DNA of 64,000 bases, taken from the NCBI GenBank assembly GCA_012861695.1, contig JAAOOA010000086.1, positions 7,283,885 through 7,347,884 of the forward strand, in the 5' to 3' direction. The notes under the pieces were generated by a model. That model was not told where the DNA came from. It saw nothing but the letters and a program-made list of their open reading frames with translations, and did no database searches. The translations under genes and the position numbers were made by a program. Numbering within the stretch: the stretch's first letter is position 1; each line of letters opens with the position of its first letter. This DNA is from Trematomus loennbergii. Taxonomy: Eukaryota > Chordata > Actinopteri > Perciformes > Nototheniidae. Positions 36,681 to 49,732 of the stretch are shown piece by piece.

Positions 36681-38222
36681 AATGCCGTGGTTAAGCCACT
36701 ACTTAAAAAGAAAAATCTCGACCCTTCCATTCTCGCAAATTTTAGGCCCATCTCCCAGCTACCTTTTTTATCAAAAGCCCTGGAGCGAGTAGTCTACGCC
36801 CAGCTGCAGTCTTTTTTAACCATGCATGGAATCCATGAAAAGTTTCAGTCTGGCTTCAAACCCATGCACAGTACTGAAACAGCCCTTTTAAGAGTTTTTA
36901 ATGATCTGCTCCTAGCCGCCGACTCAGGTAGCCCAGCTGTCTTGGTGCTGTTAGACCTGACAGCTGCCTTTGACACTGTGGACCATAGCATCCTGCTGTC
37001 ACGGCTTGAACAGTCCGCTGGCATCACAGGCTCTGCCCTTGCATGGTTCAGGTCCTACCTGACAGACCGTAGCTTCTCAGTGCAGCTAGGTGCCTTCTCC
37101 TCTGCCATAGCCCCTCTTACCTGTGGGGTTCCCCAAGGCTCGATTTTGGGCCCCATCCTTTTTCTACTGTACATACTGCCCCTAGGTTCAATTCTCACAA
37201 AACACAACATCCCCTTCCACTGCTACGCCGACGATGTACAGATCTATCTGCCACTCAATTCAAATGTTAACTCATTACAGCTATTGATGGACTGCTTAGC
37301 AGAGATCAAATCCTGGCTGAGCCAAAATGTCCTCAACCTCAATGAGAGTAAGACTGAGGTTGTCTTTTTTGGACCCCAACCTCTAGCCTCCCAGGTTGAT
37401 ATTCTGGGCTCCCTCAAAAATAATATCCTCCCCTCTGTCACGAACCTTGGAGTGACCTTCAATAGCGCTTTTAAATTCGATAAGCAGGTCAGCAGCATAG
37501 TCAAAACCTGCTTTTTTTAAATACGACTATTGGCCAAGACTAAGTCGTTTTTATCATTTGAGGACCTGGAAAGGGTTATTAATGCCTTTGTTACCTCGAG
37601 GTTGGACTACTGCAACGCTCTGTATGTGGGTATGGACCAGGCGTCAATTAAACGCCTGCAGCTAGTCCAGAACGCAGCTGCACGTCTACTCACTGGCCAC
37701 AAAAAGCGTGACCACATCACCCCAATTCTGGCCTCACTACACTGGCTTCCAATTCGGTTCCGAATTGATTTTAAACTCCTTTTATTTGTTTTCAAAGCAC
37801 TAAATGGGCTGGCTCCGGCCTATATAGCTGAACTCCTCCAGCGCTACACCCCAACAAGAGCTTTAAGGTCTGCTGACCAGCTGTTGCTGATAGTGCCCAA
37901 GACCAGGCTCAAAACCCGAGGGCACCGAGCCTTCGCAGCAGCTGGCCCGAGGCTCTGGAACACTCTGCCCCTCCATGTGAGGTCGGCCCATACCCTAGGG
38001 GTTTTAAATCTACTCTTAAGACACACTTCTTCTCCCTAGCACGACTCCTGACTTTTCCCTGTGTTTTCTTTTTAAATATCTGTTGTAATTTATTGTCTTT
38101 TATTGTGCTTATAGAAATGTGTTTTTATGTGATTGTAGTTATTACATGTACAGCACTTTGGCCCGACCAAAAATCGCTTTTAAATGTGCTCTATAAATAA
38201 ACCTTGATTTGATTTGATTTGA
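36681..38222 (+). pseudogene. L2-clade LINE, 5'-truncated, RT frame open except for one stop
   Basis: Non-LTR reverse transcriptase, which primes at nicked target DNA. The frame begins inside the protein at about 36681 (NAVVKPLLKK). Counting from 36687, LDLTAAFDTVDH lies at residues 89-100 with the first catalytic Asp, GVPQGSILGP at 147-156 and the YADD catalytic box at 180-183. The frame meets TAA at 37518-37520 and then continues in the same register to 38039, with LDYCNALYVG, the L2-typical LLTGHKKRDHITPIL and the C-terminal RLWNTLPLHVR. One nonsense change therefore splits two apparent genes. The 3' UTR ends with the L2 terminal stem region (acagcactttggcccgacc ... tgtgctctataaataaa) and a ttgatttgattt repeat at 38202-38222. 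The endonuclease domain and the 5' half are absent, so the copy is dead on arrival. Confidence 0.93.
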
Positions 38223-40226
38223 TCACTGAGCATGTTTGGAGCACAATATGTCTATCAGAGAGGTAAATACAGCTGCTGTTTCTGAGAGCATTCTTATATA
38301 GTTCCCAAGATTGATGTCTTTTATTGGAAGTGTGGCAAGAAGAGTGTGCGTCTTTGTTAACCGTACTGTATAAACGATTGGAAAACAAAAAAAGGCAGAT
38401 AGCAGAAAGAAATCTGTCATACTTAGCTTGGAATTAGATTTGGTGTGAACCACCATTTTTGTTAGTATAGTGATCCAGTTAATGCTTTAGTGATGAGACT
38501 GAGCTGATTGTCAGACCGTGCCATACCCAAGCCCCCGGGAAATGCACCAGCCATTGAAGCCAAACGGCGATACTACAACTTTCGTGTCAGTCTGTGACGT
38601 CATTTGGGCGGACATTTGAATTGTCTAACAATGGGTAAGAGAAGTTCGTAAATCAGCAGATCATTTTTTTGGAACTATATCAACTACCCAGTATGATCAC
38701 CTAAATCTTTAGGGCCTAACGTTGTAGAAGCAATAAAGGCCGTAACCAGAGTTATTTGACCTCTTCTTTCATTTGACTGGAGGCAGGGCTTAAAGCTCTA
38801 CGGATGATCCACTGAGACTCTCATATGAATGAATGGGGCACTGTCTCCAACGCTGTATCCATTTCTCTTAATACGTCCACAGTCTTCACCACCTCTCTTG
38901 ACCTAATATTTAGCCAATATGTGTCAAAGTGACTTCCTCCTCTCTATTGTAGTGTCAATACTGATTCAACCTCTGTTAAAAGTACAGGTCCAAGCTGAAC
39001 TAGCGTAACATTCCAGATAAGGAAAGCAGAAAATCATAGCAATCACAAAATTGGATTTCAAAGACGAAGCTCCGGCAATGTCCAGACTGAGACCATATTA
39101 ACAAATACAGCGTGTTCAAGGGGAATATTGACATATGTATTTGTAAAGCATGTATGAGAAAGGTGGGTATGTAGAGGACTTGTCGCCTGAAGATAAGAAA
39201 CAACCCGATGCAATATAGCTTTATGCTTTATCGACTGATACTCCCCAAGTGCTCAAAACCCATAACAGTCGGACACATTTCCCGTTTGTTTTTCTTTCTA
39301 TTCTGATATAATCTTGCCACAGATAACAGCTGCCCGACTATTTCCTTGCTATAATTCCTTTCTTGAATCAGAAATCATAAAGGACGTTTATACCCCCGCA
39401 GACCAGAGCCTTCTTTCATCTGCACAACAGACGGAGGGGGAACGAGTCCTGAAAACGAAGAGAAGAAGAGACAGGGGAGTTAGCTGAGGAATCTTGCTTG
39501 TTAACAGGAGAGGGAAGGTGTGTTTGGCCCGGATAAAAGATAACGAATTCTAGTTTGGGTGTTTGAAAGTGAGGGGGAGAAGGAGGTTTGAAAGCAGACA
39601 TAATGAGGAGGGAGATAGGGAGAGGTGGCTTGAGAGAGACGAGCAGAGATTGCTTTGAGGGGGGCCCTGTGTGATGATAAGGAGAGCGTCTCGCCGCACA
39701 GTGTCCTTTAACCTGGAGTGCCCTCAAATAAGGACTTGCATGCATCCATAAATACACAGCCAGGCTATCTCCACCATTATATGTTGAATAGAGGGATTTG
39801 CCATGTTGGAATTGTTAGCTTGAGGAAAATATAACAGAAACCTATTAAAGTTAATGTGTCCAAAGTAGATACTAAGTATGTATAATCGTCTGTAAATAAA
39901 TAAACAAAAGGGTAGTCAGCAGTACAAATGTCCCTCCTGAGCCACCCTAGATCTAGTTTTCATTGTCCGTTTATACCTGATATACTAATTGATATCATTG
40001 TTTTAATATATATCATTAATTGTAATTTATACTGTATATTTTTGTACTTAATTGGAGAGAAAGGGGAACACTGATTAATTATATTTTAACCTCTTTCCTT
40101 CTCCTGTCCTTTTTTAAATTGTATTTACTGGGGACAGTTTAGCCATTATGAATCCAAAGTTGCTCTCGTGCACTCAACAAATATAGAAATACATATTTGA
40201 AAAGTATTCCATGATGTTGTCTAAAG
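38223..40226. other. Unassigned DNA
   Basis: No gene recognised. The minus-strand frame at 39416-39757 lies opposite a purine-rich stretch and shows no domain. Confidence 0.45.
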
Positions 40227-40309
40227 CAGGGGTTTTCAAAGTGTGGGAAGGTGAGCCTCCCCTCAGAGAACATAAGAACAGCTGCGCCCCCCCTCCCAAT
40301 TATTATTGC

Positions 40310-40355
<46 letters not shown>

Positions 40356-41182
40356 GTTGCTATAATGCAGGGGCATTCAATTGCATTTCAAAGAGGTCCA
40401 GTAAGAGAAAATGTCATTAAATGCTCTGTTTTCTCTTTCTACCTTTCTCTTTTTTAAGCACGCCATTTGAAATGACTCCGACTGTTTCTCTCCTCTTGTC
40501 TCGTCTCTGTGTGTGTGTTTGAATCTATCGTGCTGACTCACTGACTGCACCAATTTGATTGGCTGAGTAGCGCCACCTCCTTAAAACATTAAACAACAAC
40601 TTTTAAAAACTTTTTATCTTAATGTTTTAAACATTTGTTAAAAACATTTTTAACATTTTCAACATCGTGGATAAATCCTTATCTGCTCCCAGCAACACAC
40701 TGAACATCAACTTTTCCTCCTTATTGCACTCACCCCTACTTTAGTGGGAACAATGAGTCTGCGTCTTTGATGCGCACAGGCGGATGATGCAATGTAGACA
40801 GGAATAAACGCAGATCATCCTCTGGCTGCAGCCTTGACCGGTACTTGCTTTTGATCAAAGTAAGTATTATTCAAATTAAAATAAAGGGCGGTGCCGGCCG
40901 TCAGCGAACCGAGCCTGTGATTCTCCAGAACACACAGATGGCCAGTCCGCCCCTGCCAGGACTGGTCCATGAAAATCCTAGCTTCAAATAATCGTGCTCA
41001 TACTTCCTACATTTTCTGCCAGACGCTGTCTCCACTCTCACTTTAGGTAACTTCACTAAAAATCGATCCATGTTGCCGCTCGCATAAAGTTAGCTGAAGT
41101 TAACTATATAGATTTCACTGTTTCTCGTTATTTTTTTCTCACACTGCGCCTCCCCTGACGCCTCACACTTTGAAAACCGCTG
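40227..41182. mobile_element. Non-autonomous hAT element with 8-bp duplication
   Basis: The left end caggggttttcaaagtgtg and the inverse of the right end cagcggttttcaaagtgtg differ at one position. The flanks are gtctaaag (40219-40226) and gtctaatg (41183-41190), one mismatch. An (ATT)n microsatellite lies inside at about 40309-40355. The c(a)gcctcccct motif follows both ends. No transposase. Confidence 0.9.
40309..40355 (+). repeat. (ATT)n microsatellite
   Basis: About 47 bp of pure ATT within the hAT element. Tyr or Ile homopolymer translations over it are artefacts. Confidence 0.95.
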
Positions 41183-41190
41183 GTCTAATG

Positions 41191-43433
41191 AATAAAAACT
41201 GATGTTTGTTGTCCACAGCAGGAAAAAATCAACAAGTCTTCTTTGTGTGGATTGATATGACTGCACATAGTCCCTTGATCCTCCTTAGCTCTTGTTATGC
41301 TGAGCAGTGGTTCATTAGAGAGTATTAACAACCTCTGAAATGTCCAAATTGATCAAAATCAAGTATTTTACCAAGCAGTGTAATACATTCGAAGAATATT
41401 GAAAAAGTATTCCATGGGGTTTTCTGATTGAGTATCAGACGGAAAACAAATCTGTTTTTAACAGCTGACAAAATGGATCTGACCTTTTCCCGCGGATTGA
41501 TATGACTGCAGATCGTCTTAAGTTCAGAGTGTCCTTAGCAACAGTCAGTTATCCTTAGCAGCCATCTTCCATTGAGAAAAGAGAAGACCGTGAATCGTGA
41601 AATATGGTCCGAATAATATCACTATATATCAACTGCCAATTGTTAGTATTGAATCTGTTGGATTTAGCTGGTTTCTGGTTGGGTCGAATGTGAGGTTAAA
41701 GTGTCATTGCAACTCAAAACTTCTATGGAAGTTTTGGCTAACTAAAGTTAGAGTTATGTCAAATAAGTCTTAGTTATTAGATGAAGTCAATACATGTTTG
41801 TATCGCCAGAGGCTCGTACAGCCGAGTCTGTCTATGTCTGGGAGTCTCTTGTGGTAAACAGCACACATACTAACCTCAAAAGATATGTTGCTACTTCAAA
41901 ATGTATTATTCAATATTTTCAAAAGAAAGATTACTCTCTCTCCATATGCACATTTGAAGATGACTCATAACTCCGGCATAATGTGTTTTCCTTGCATGCC
42001 AGCAATCATTTTGTCAGAAGAGGCATCTTTATTTATTTTGCTTTTCTTTCTTCAGATGGAGGCTTTCACTTAGAAAAGCTCCTCTTCAAACCCCATCTGA
42101 ATGAGAAAAGACTCAGACACAGAGAGATGGATTCTCCCTGTATTCTCAAACCAGATTTAACTGTATTTGCTTTTACTCCTACTTATATTTTGTAAGGTTA
42201 ATGTTTTGTTTTAACAGAATATTTTCCAAAAGGAAAATAAATATGCTCAGCAAGGATCCAGCTGTAATGAATGCAGGGTCAGAGGCACTATAGAGATACT
42301 AAATCATAGACATATGAACACAAATAACCTCAAAAGAGAAATATTGTTTTTACCAGTAGATAAGAGGATGTGTGATTGAGCAGCAGAGGGTAACACAAGG
42401 TGTTTTATGAGATACCGTGGTGGCGTTTTAATCCTTGTCTACATGTTAATAGCCACCTCTCTGTCGGGGTTGTGGGTTTTGACGCGCCTCTCTTTGTTTC
42501 CAAACATATTAAGCGGAGATCGTGGTTGAATTAGATGAGCTTTATTGATTGGTCCAGACGGCATATAAACAGGAGGACACATTTCTTCGCTTCATACTTA
42601 ATAAACGTTTCAGTCTCCAACAGAACAAAAAGAACACGGTCAAAAGACTTTTCCGTTTCCCCGTCTCATCAACCCCAGCTGTGTCCTATCAACCTATATA
42701 TAGGCATATGGCCATGCACGTGATACTGACGCACATAACAAATAATAAGTGAGCCTTAAATGAATACATTTTAAACCATAGTGTGACTCACAAAAATACC
42801 CGATAATTTACAGTTTAATCAAATGTATATTATTATTAAGCCTAACATTCAGACAATAATAGCAAAAGGAAAATGTCTCTAACAGATACGTTTTAAGGCT
42901 TTGAGGATGGGAGTGACTCAGCGTTTCTCTGACTGCAGGGAAGAGTGAACACTTAGTGACCAAACAATGATATACTGACAAAGATGCTCTTAAAGATCAA
43001 ACTTGAAGCTCTTAAAGCTGTGCAAGATGAAATTGATCACAACATATGATTTAATCACATGTTAATAGTGTGTTGGACAGTTCAGTGGAATGTATGGGAG
43101 CATATTGAGGCCAACATGACAAAACAATAAGCACGGTTCATGGTGTCAGAGAGAAAATTGTTTTGTTTTCATGAGATCATTGTCGTGTTAAAGCAATATT
43201 GTTCTCATGTCTTGATAAAATATTTGATTATGTTCTGAATGTTTAGCCTAGAGAACTAATAAAATGTGAGTGGTCGAAATTAGGATTTTTTTCTGTCATT
43301 GTGGGAACAATATGCACTTGGGTCACAGGTTGTGTTATGGAATATTTCCTTTCATTTTGAGCGGTATTCAATTATTGCTGATTCATATTTGAGTCTGGAC
43401 CAGAGGCAGAAATCATATGCTTTTACTTTAATC
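41191..43433. other. Unassigned DNA
   Basis: No gene or repeat terminus recognised. The frames at 41885-42195 and 42535-42752 have no family pattern. Confidence 0.45.
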
Positions 43434-43437
43434 TTAA

Positions 43438-44900
43438 AGGTCCCATGTCATGCTTTTCCGGTTATTATTTATGCATGTAAACGGTCTGCAAATTCACAAA
43501 CCCTCAAAGTACATCCTGTAGTGCAGGGGTACTCAAACCTTTTTATTAAAGGTCCACTTGTGAATTTTATACAAGGTCACTGGTCCGGATAAATGCCAGT
43601 AAGCAGAGCGGAGCAACAAAATTGAAACTGAAATTAAGAAGCAGTTTCTTACGGTGTGCTATGCATGGGGCCCCCTTGAGGGGGTTTCCCGACATGTCGT
43701 TGCAGTAAATTAAAGGGTGTTTCATGTTGTCGTTGCTGTGGACCTTCTTAATCTACCTTCTTTGGGGGCCCCCTTCTGGTCCAAGCACTTGCCTGCCTTG
43801 CCTGTCGGCAAACGGCGCCCCCTGTACACACACACATTCAATACATACATTGAATGTATGGTGGCTTGATCTAGTGGGAGAAATGGCACTGTTTGTCTGT
43901 AGCCAATGCCTTGAACATCGGCAAAAAAGGCATTAGAAGCATTAGAAAGTCAAGGTAAACTTGCGGTTAACTTGCGGTCTGCAATGCGTGTCACGCTCGC
44001 GCACACAAGTACATATATATGCACGTTCATTCTCACAACGCGTCAGACACAAGAAAATATACATTAATTTACATCAGAATCAGAACGTTTTTATTTTGTA
44101 TAATGTTTTTAATTTTTTTTTTTAATAATGGGACACAGGGTTCGGTCCGGATTGATTTGCAGTTCGGTCCGAATCCGGACCTTGGTCCGGAGTTTGAGAA
44201 GCCCTGCTGTAGCGAGTAAAACTCTAACACAGAAAAGACCTGTCTATGCTGCCCCAGAATGCCTCGTTGGAGATTTCTCTTTTTCTTCCTGGGTACAGTG
44301 ATGTGACAATACCCAAATGGACCAATCCGTGGAGCTCCTCACACACACTCTCTCAGCGGCGAAACTGTGACGCGCTAGGGGGGGTGTGTGCTAGTGGAGC
44401 CTCGCAGATGGGGGTGCTGCAGCCCCCTCAGCACCCCCCCCTTCCCGCGTCCATTCGCGATGTCTCGCTGTCTCACAGCAAGCAGGAAATGACAACAGTA
44501 ACCCAGCTCACACTGTCACTCACAGCAGCGAGCCGCGCAACGTCCCGCCAACACGGCACCCAGACCCCACACAGCATTCTCATCTGTTTGTCATTACTGC
44601 TGTCATTTTCTGGTTGCTAACGCCATTGTAACACATAATCGCTGATGTTCCGCTGTAACGGTGGTGGACTCATCAGAACAGAGTGGGCGAGCTGACCAAT
44701 CAGAGCACAGTGGGCTCACAGGGAGGGGGGGGGGCAGGAGCTCCAACAAGCCGTGTAGGACAGAGAGTGAATACACATACTTTACAGAGACGCTGTATGA
44801 GAAACCAATGTGAGTTTGGAACATTGCACAATATAAATCTATTCTAGTAGACCTCAACAATGGAATCATGATCAGTAGAAATGGCCATGACATGGGACCT
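43438..44900. mobile_element. TTAA element, family C, inverted relative to the copy at 13168, with a nested hAT
   Basis: The ends aggtcccatgtcatgc and gccatgacatgggacct are inverted repeats with TTAA on both sides (43434-43437 and 44901-44904). The left part matches the reverse complement of 15050-15187 and the right part that of 13168-13370. The hAT at 43524-44206 splits the shared text tacatcctgta / gcgagtaaaact. The 124-residue frame at 44246-44620 lies in the element and has no domain. Confidence 0.87.
43524..44206. mobile_element. Non-autonomous hAT element nested in family C
   Basis: The left end is caggggtactcaaacctttt and the inverse of the right end is cagggcttctcaaactccgg. The flanks are ctgtagtg (43516-43523) and ctgtagcg (44207-44214), an 8-bp duplication with one mismatch. 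Removing the element restores the uninterrupted family C sequence. No transposase. Confidence 0.9.
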
Positions 44901-44984
44901 TTAAGTATGATCACTTTCTGCATCTCTTTTACTGCTTCTCCACAGGCAAACACTTTACTTTTGACTGCACTACTTTTATTTTAT

Positions 44985-45185
44985 TAGTTAAATATATAAA
45001 ATAAAAGTAGCTTAGATTATGTCCTGCCCCTAAGCCTGTCACGTACATTGTGTTTGAACACTAGCAAACAGAAATGTGACTGTTACATAGAGATGTCACT
45101 AGGTAAGGGAATAACGTTTCAGGCAGTGGGAGAGTGTGTGGGAACTCTGCGGAAAAAAATCCACTACAAGAAAGGGAAAACTTAA
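44985..45185. repeat. Partial TTAA family A element
   Basis: Contains atgtcctgcccctaagcctg, acgtacattgtgtttgaaca, gatgtcactaggtaagg, aacgtttcaggcagtgggag and caagaaagggaaaac in the family A order. The termini are not preserved. Confidence 0.65.
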
Positions 45186-45995
45186 CTCAAAGCCGAATAC
45201 AAACGTAATTCCTATGAGATCGGGTTATAAACTTAAAATGAAAGTTCTTTACAAACTTATGAAAAGACCATGCAATTCAATTCTGAAGATCGCTGTAGTC
45301 AATCACAGCTTCTGAACATACTACCAAAGAGAAGAGAAGCAAGAAGAATCTACAGAAATCTTTACTAGCAGAAATGAAAAGAAAACAGAGGAACCAGTAC
45401 TGCCGACATGCTATAACTGACAGGTGATCGCTGGGAATAGCAGTGAAGAAGCAACACAGCAGGGAGTGTTTAGCTTCAGAGACGTTGCAGAAAAACAACA
45501 TCAAATGAATATCTTGCTGCTTTATAAACCATCTCCTGTCAGTGATTGTTTGGTGAGCAGCTCTGGATTTGTCTGCGAAGACTCAGCCAAGAGAACTCCG
45601 GCTCGCCGCCTCTGGAGAGACTTGATCATGTTGGTAAATTAAAACTGTATGAGATAATGACTACCATAATGAATTCAGGGAATAGGTTTTATAGAGAGCA
45701 TTATTCCTCCGAGAACCTTCATCAAGACACATTTCTGTACGTTTATAGTACTTTGTGAACAAAGTGTCTCTGATTCCGAGTGTAATTACTCAATCAGTTC
45801 AACAGCCGCAATTACACATGTGTCGTGCTGCTTTGTGAATACAGAAAATATCTCTACTAACGAATCTATAAAGTCATCATGAAAAGGCTTCTTTAAATAT
45901 ACATGTCTATGTTGCTTCAAACAAAACAAAAGTGATTTAACAGATTATTAATAGTTTAAATGGATGTTTTGTAATGACTTGTATATAAAGCGTAG
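45186..45995. other. Unassigned DNA
   Basis: No gene recognised. The overlapping 70-75-residue frames on both strands around 45277-45758 carry no domain. Confidence 0.45.
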
Positions 45996-45999
45996 TTAA

Positions 46000-46447
46000 A
46001 GGGAAAGGTTATTTTCAGGTTCATAATTGTATTTTGGGTTTCTAGGGTAACATATTTACATGCTTTAATGTTCAAAAAACTATTTTCTTCTCATACTGTC
46101 TGTCTAAATATAGTGGTATTCACACCCGGTCTGAAACGCTCTGTTTTAGCACTGACTTCTCTTCTTTGACTTAGTATTAACATTACATTGACATATGGAT
46201 ACATAATTTCTTTCTCAAGCTGATGTAGGAGATCCTCAGTGGTGGTAGGGGGGGGGTATATTCTAATGAATCTGCATGTGACATAGGAAGGGGAGCACAA
46301 TCTGCATGGCTTGTTGAATCCCATGTGTTCTCACCTAGGCATTCAAAACTAAATAAAGTCAAACAAATGGGTGGTATTATTTTTACAGTTTCTAGGTAGC
46401 ACCCCAGAAACTCAAAAGTGCATACATTTTTTCACAATAAGTTCCCT
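46000..46447. mobile_element. TTAA element, diverged family A member
   Basis: The left end agggaaaggttattttcagg and right end ataagttccct have TTAA at 45996-45999 and 46448-46451. The left 120 bp (gctttaatgttcaaaaaact, cttctcatactg, gtctgaaacgctc) is family A-like and the right 300 bp is different. Confidence 0.75.
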
Positions 46448-46806
46448 TTAAACTGCACTGGTACAGTCGTTGTTGTCTGACTGCCTAGATGAATCCCCCT
46501 TTAGAGGTGGAAGTAGTTAAAGTGCAGGTCTGAATAGTAAATATATTATGAGAATGTAAAATAGGTATGCACACACAGCCGACTTCCTGCTACCGGGATG
46601 AGAAGGCACTTCTTTTCTTGACTCAGTGGGAGAAAAAAAAATTGAACAAATTGAGAAAAGTAGGACAGCCAATACACACAGTAACCACCAGCAAGACTTG
46701 ATGAAATGTCAAATGGAAGCAATTATGTTTAATGTAGATCATATTTTTTCCCTTTATTCCATCATTTCCCTTTGTTGTTTTCTTTGTTCCCTTCTTCTCT
46801 CTACAG

Positions 46807-46953
46807 GGCTGGTCAGAATACAGAAGGGAGCAGCAGGGAATGAAAGAGCCGGCGGAGGGAGGATGTGTAACCATGAGACGGCTGCAGATTGGCTTGCATT
46901 TATTGATTGAAATTGTATTCAATTTTCTTTTGGCACTGGCTTTATTCTTGCTG
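46807..46953 (+). other. Candidate 147-nt exon with strong splice signals and an open frame
   Basis: The plus strand has a long pyrimidine tract and acceptor (cccttcttctctctacag, ending 46806) and a good donor (CTG then gtgagaaag, from 46954). The 147 nt between them are open in phase 0 for 49 codons, starting GWSEYRREQQGMKEP and ending in a hydrophobic run, LLIEIVFNFLLALALFLL, that could span a membrane. The frame runs on past the donor to a stop at 47094. I recognise no protein family. Exon-like combinations arise by chance in fish introns, so this is only a candidate. It may be an exon of a gene whose other parts lie outside the window, an exonised sequence, or nothing. Confidence 0.3.
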
Positions 46954-47282
46954 GTGAGAAAGAGTGAGAGAAAGAGAGAGATGGCCGAGGGCTTGGTACT
47001 TTTAGAGCGATCCAATTCTCTTCATCGTGGTCCTTTTGTAGCAGCAGTTTCGTTTAATTACAAATATATTCAGCACTGCTGTGTGCTTGTTTGATTTCTA
47101 TAGTATACTGCTTGTCACCATTTCTGCTGTCACATGTCACTGTTATGACAGGTTTCCATATGCATGTAGTGGTTCAATTCCTGTTATCAATGCATTTCAA
47201 GTAGGTTATGGCAAACTGCGGTGAAAATGAAGCTGACAACACCCTGTCAGCTGTTGACAAATAATCTAAAGAAAGAAAGAAA

Positions 47283-47744
47283 TAGATTTCTACATTTGTT
47301 TTACCCCTGAAGTGCCTCCATTGGACTCATTTGTTTACATTAAATTACATGTCACTTGTTAGACGCTTTTATCCAAAGCGACTTACATACTCAATACTGT
47401 GAGCAATCCCCACAGGAGTAATTTGGGGTGAAGTGTCTTGCCCAGGGACACAACAACATGCTGACTGCAGTGGGGTTTGAACCTGTGACCCCCTGATCCG
47501 AACACCAACACACAACCCACTGCACCACACGCCGCCACTTTCGTAACATAATGACATTATGTAACACTCGCTGTTCTATTGGCTAGAGCTCCAACACATT
47601 GTACGTGGTCTGGTTTCAGACAGAGGGTGAACAGAGCAGTATGAGAAAAATAAAGAGCTTTTTGAACATTAAAGCATGGAGACATGTCACAGTAGAGACA
47701 CTAAATACTAATATGAACCTGGAAATGAGCATAACAGGGCCCCT
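47283..47744. mobile_element. TTAA family A element, interrupted by a SINE
   Basis: The right end aacagggcccct is followed by TTAA (47745-47748). The inner order (cattggactcatttgttta, [SINE], ctttcgtaacataatgacat, gtaacactcgctgttctatt, cagacagagggtgaacagag, aaagcatggagacatg) is that of family A. The left terminus is eroded. Confidence 0.75.
47337..47535 (-). mobile_element. tRNA-derived SINE, nested in family A
   Basis: Reverse-strand copy of the family at 30583. It has the tail attacatgtcacttgttagac / gcttttatccaaagcgactt, the body ggtgaagtgtcttgcccagg, the B box as gggtttgaacc in reverse and a degenerate A box near gcaccacacgccgcc. It lies in the position where family A normally reads tttgtttactt(c)cgtaac. 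Confidence 0.85.
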
Positions 47745-47748
47745 TTAA

Positions 47749-49732
47749 ATTAGATAATATTATTCGATCAGTTGTAGTTTCAATTAACCAACAGCACAGG
47801 GTCACAGGGTGTCGCTGGTAAAAAAAACAATACAGAAGAAACAGACATGAATCCATCTTATTGAGTAATTTTCCCTGTCCCTATAAAACATGTATTCTCC
47901 AAATCCTGCCTCCTGAGAAGAACCTGAGTCTCCTTCTTGAGGCCACAGAATAAATCACACTCAGGTTCTCTCAGCTGAGCCTCCACTTCCTGCTAATTCA
48001 ATCTACTGCCCTTTATACCGCTCTAGTTCTGTACATATTCTCTCTGCTTGTATTACGTTTGTTTAGCTGGAAGCCACATTTTATGGAGGCTCTTACCAAA
48101 AGTGGTTTATAATGACATCTAGCTAGCATGGATCACTTCAAGCAATGACATTTTAAATGAAGAGACCCCGCAGACCCCATTGTCTGATGTCTGAGGCTTA
48201 CATTTATGTTTCTTTTACGGTCTTTTTCTGAGTAGTGCTCTGTGGTTTTATTCAATTTTTAAGGGGATTTTATTTATCTTTTAAGCTAAATTCAAAAGTA
48301 ATATAACTGCCATCCACAACCTTGTTTAGTGTTCCAGGAATTGTGTCTGTATTTTCTGACCAATGTCATTTGCAGTCACTTCATTAAACACTATCTTCCA
48401 TTGCTGGGAAGTTAAAAGGGAGCATGTGGTTTGAAAGGAAAGTAAACTGCGGCATCATTGGTGTTGATCAATACTTCCTGTATATAAGTTAAGATCAGTC
48501 TACAGAGGCTTAAACACTCTAAGATAAAGTGCCTTAAGAAATAGGAGCGATAAGAAGTTGTCTTCTTTTGGCCACAGGCAGAATATTAAAATAGAATTCA
48601 AAAGTCCTGGAAAATAACACTCTCCTGATCTTTAACTGCATCGGGAAGATCAACTGTGACGGATATAAGCCATGTTTAAAAATCTGAGCCAACGAGGAAA
48701 AGTGGAGATGAGCGATCAGTCTCCCGCAGTGACAGTAATATTTTTGAGAGTTTAAGTGTGTATTCCTAGCTTTCCCCCCTCTGTTCCTCTGCATGTGTGT
48801 GAGTCTATCTTTTCACAGGGTCACGGTGCATAACATCTCTGGAGGAGAGATGAACAGATACATACATGATACACACTGTACAGCGTGTGTGCATGAAATG
48901 ATGCTACTTGCAGCTGCATAATGTTATCACTTAGGCTCTGAGAAGTAAAGACACATCTGCAAATACACAGCTCGCAGATAAAATCCACAATAAAAACCAC
49001 TCTGCTGTCGAGTTTGATGCCTACACATGCATGCTCTTATACTAAACACGCGTAAACAATGACGGCTGATGTAAGTCATGAACATTTAAGCAGTCAGTAT
49101 GAGGCTATATTCAATTTAATATTTCTACATCTGAGCAATATATATGTTTTATTAGCTTATCAACTCCATGTAATAAAATAAAGTGTATATGAAGTGAAGT
49201 TTATCAAGTCAGAACAAAATGTGGAACATATAAAAGAAAGATTCTACGGCACACCTGGACAGTGCTCGCGGCACACTCCACTGCAGTAGAGAACAATGCA
49301 GTGAGATTTTTCTTTAAATTGGCAGCTCATCAACAACTCTGATCATCTGGTTCACTCACACACTAACCCAAACCCACAAAAGACACACAAATACTGGCTG
49401 TAACAGACTGATAAACTGAAAGTGAGTTGAGAAGATCATATCACCCGCTATACAACAAATATGAAGCTACAGTTACCCTGTTAGCCCGGAGTTCATATCT
49501 AATTAAATAATGAATTACAAATTACTGACATTATTTAAGTTTGATTGCATTATTATCAAATGTAAGCATATACTACTTGCTGACTACCAAATGTAAGCAT
49601 ATAATACTGACATGTGTTAGTTAAGCAATGTGTCAATCATTTTAAGTTAAGTAGCTTTACATTATCAAGTTTTAGTCATGTTCACAATGCATGATGGGAA
49701 AGAGAAGGATCTTTTAATGAGTTTTTAATATA
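47749..49732. other. Unassigned DNA
   Basis: No gene or repeat terminus recognised. Confidence 0.45.

Noticed and set aside
44246..44620. 124-residue open frame as a host gene
   Set aside because: It lies entirely inside the family C element and is low in information.
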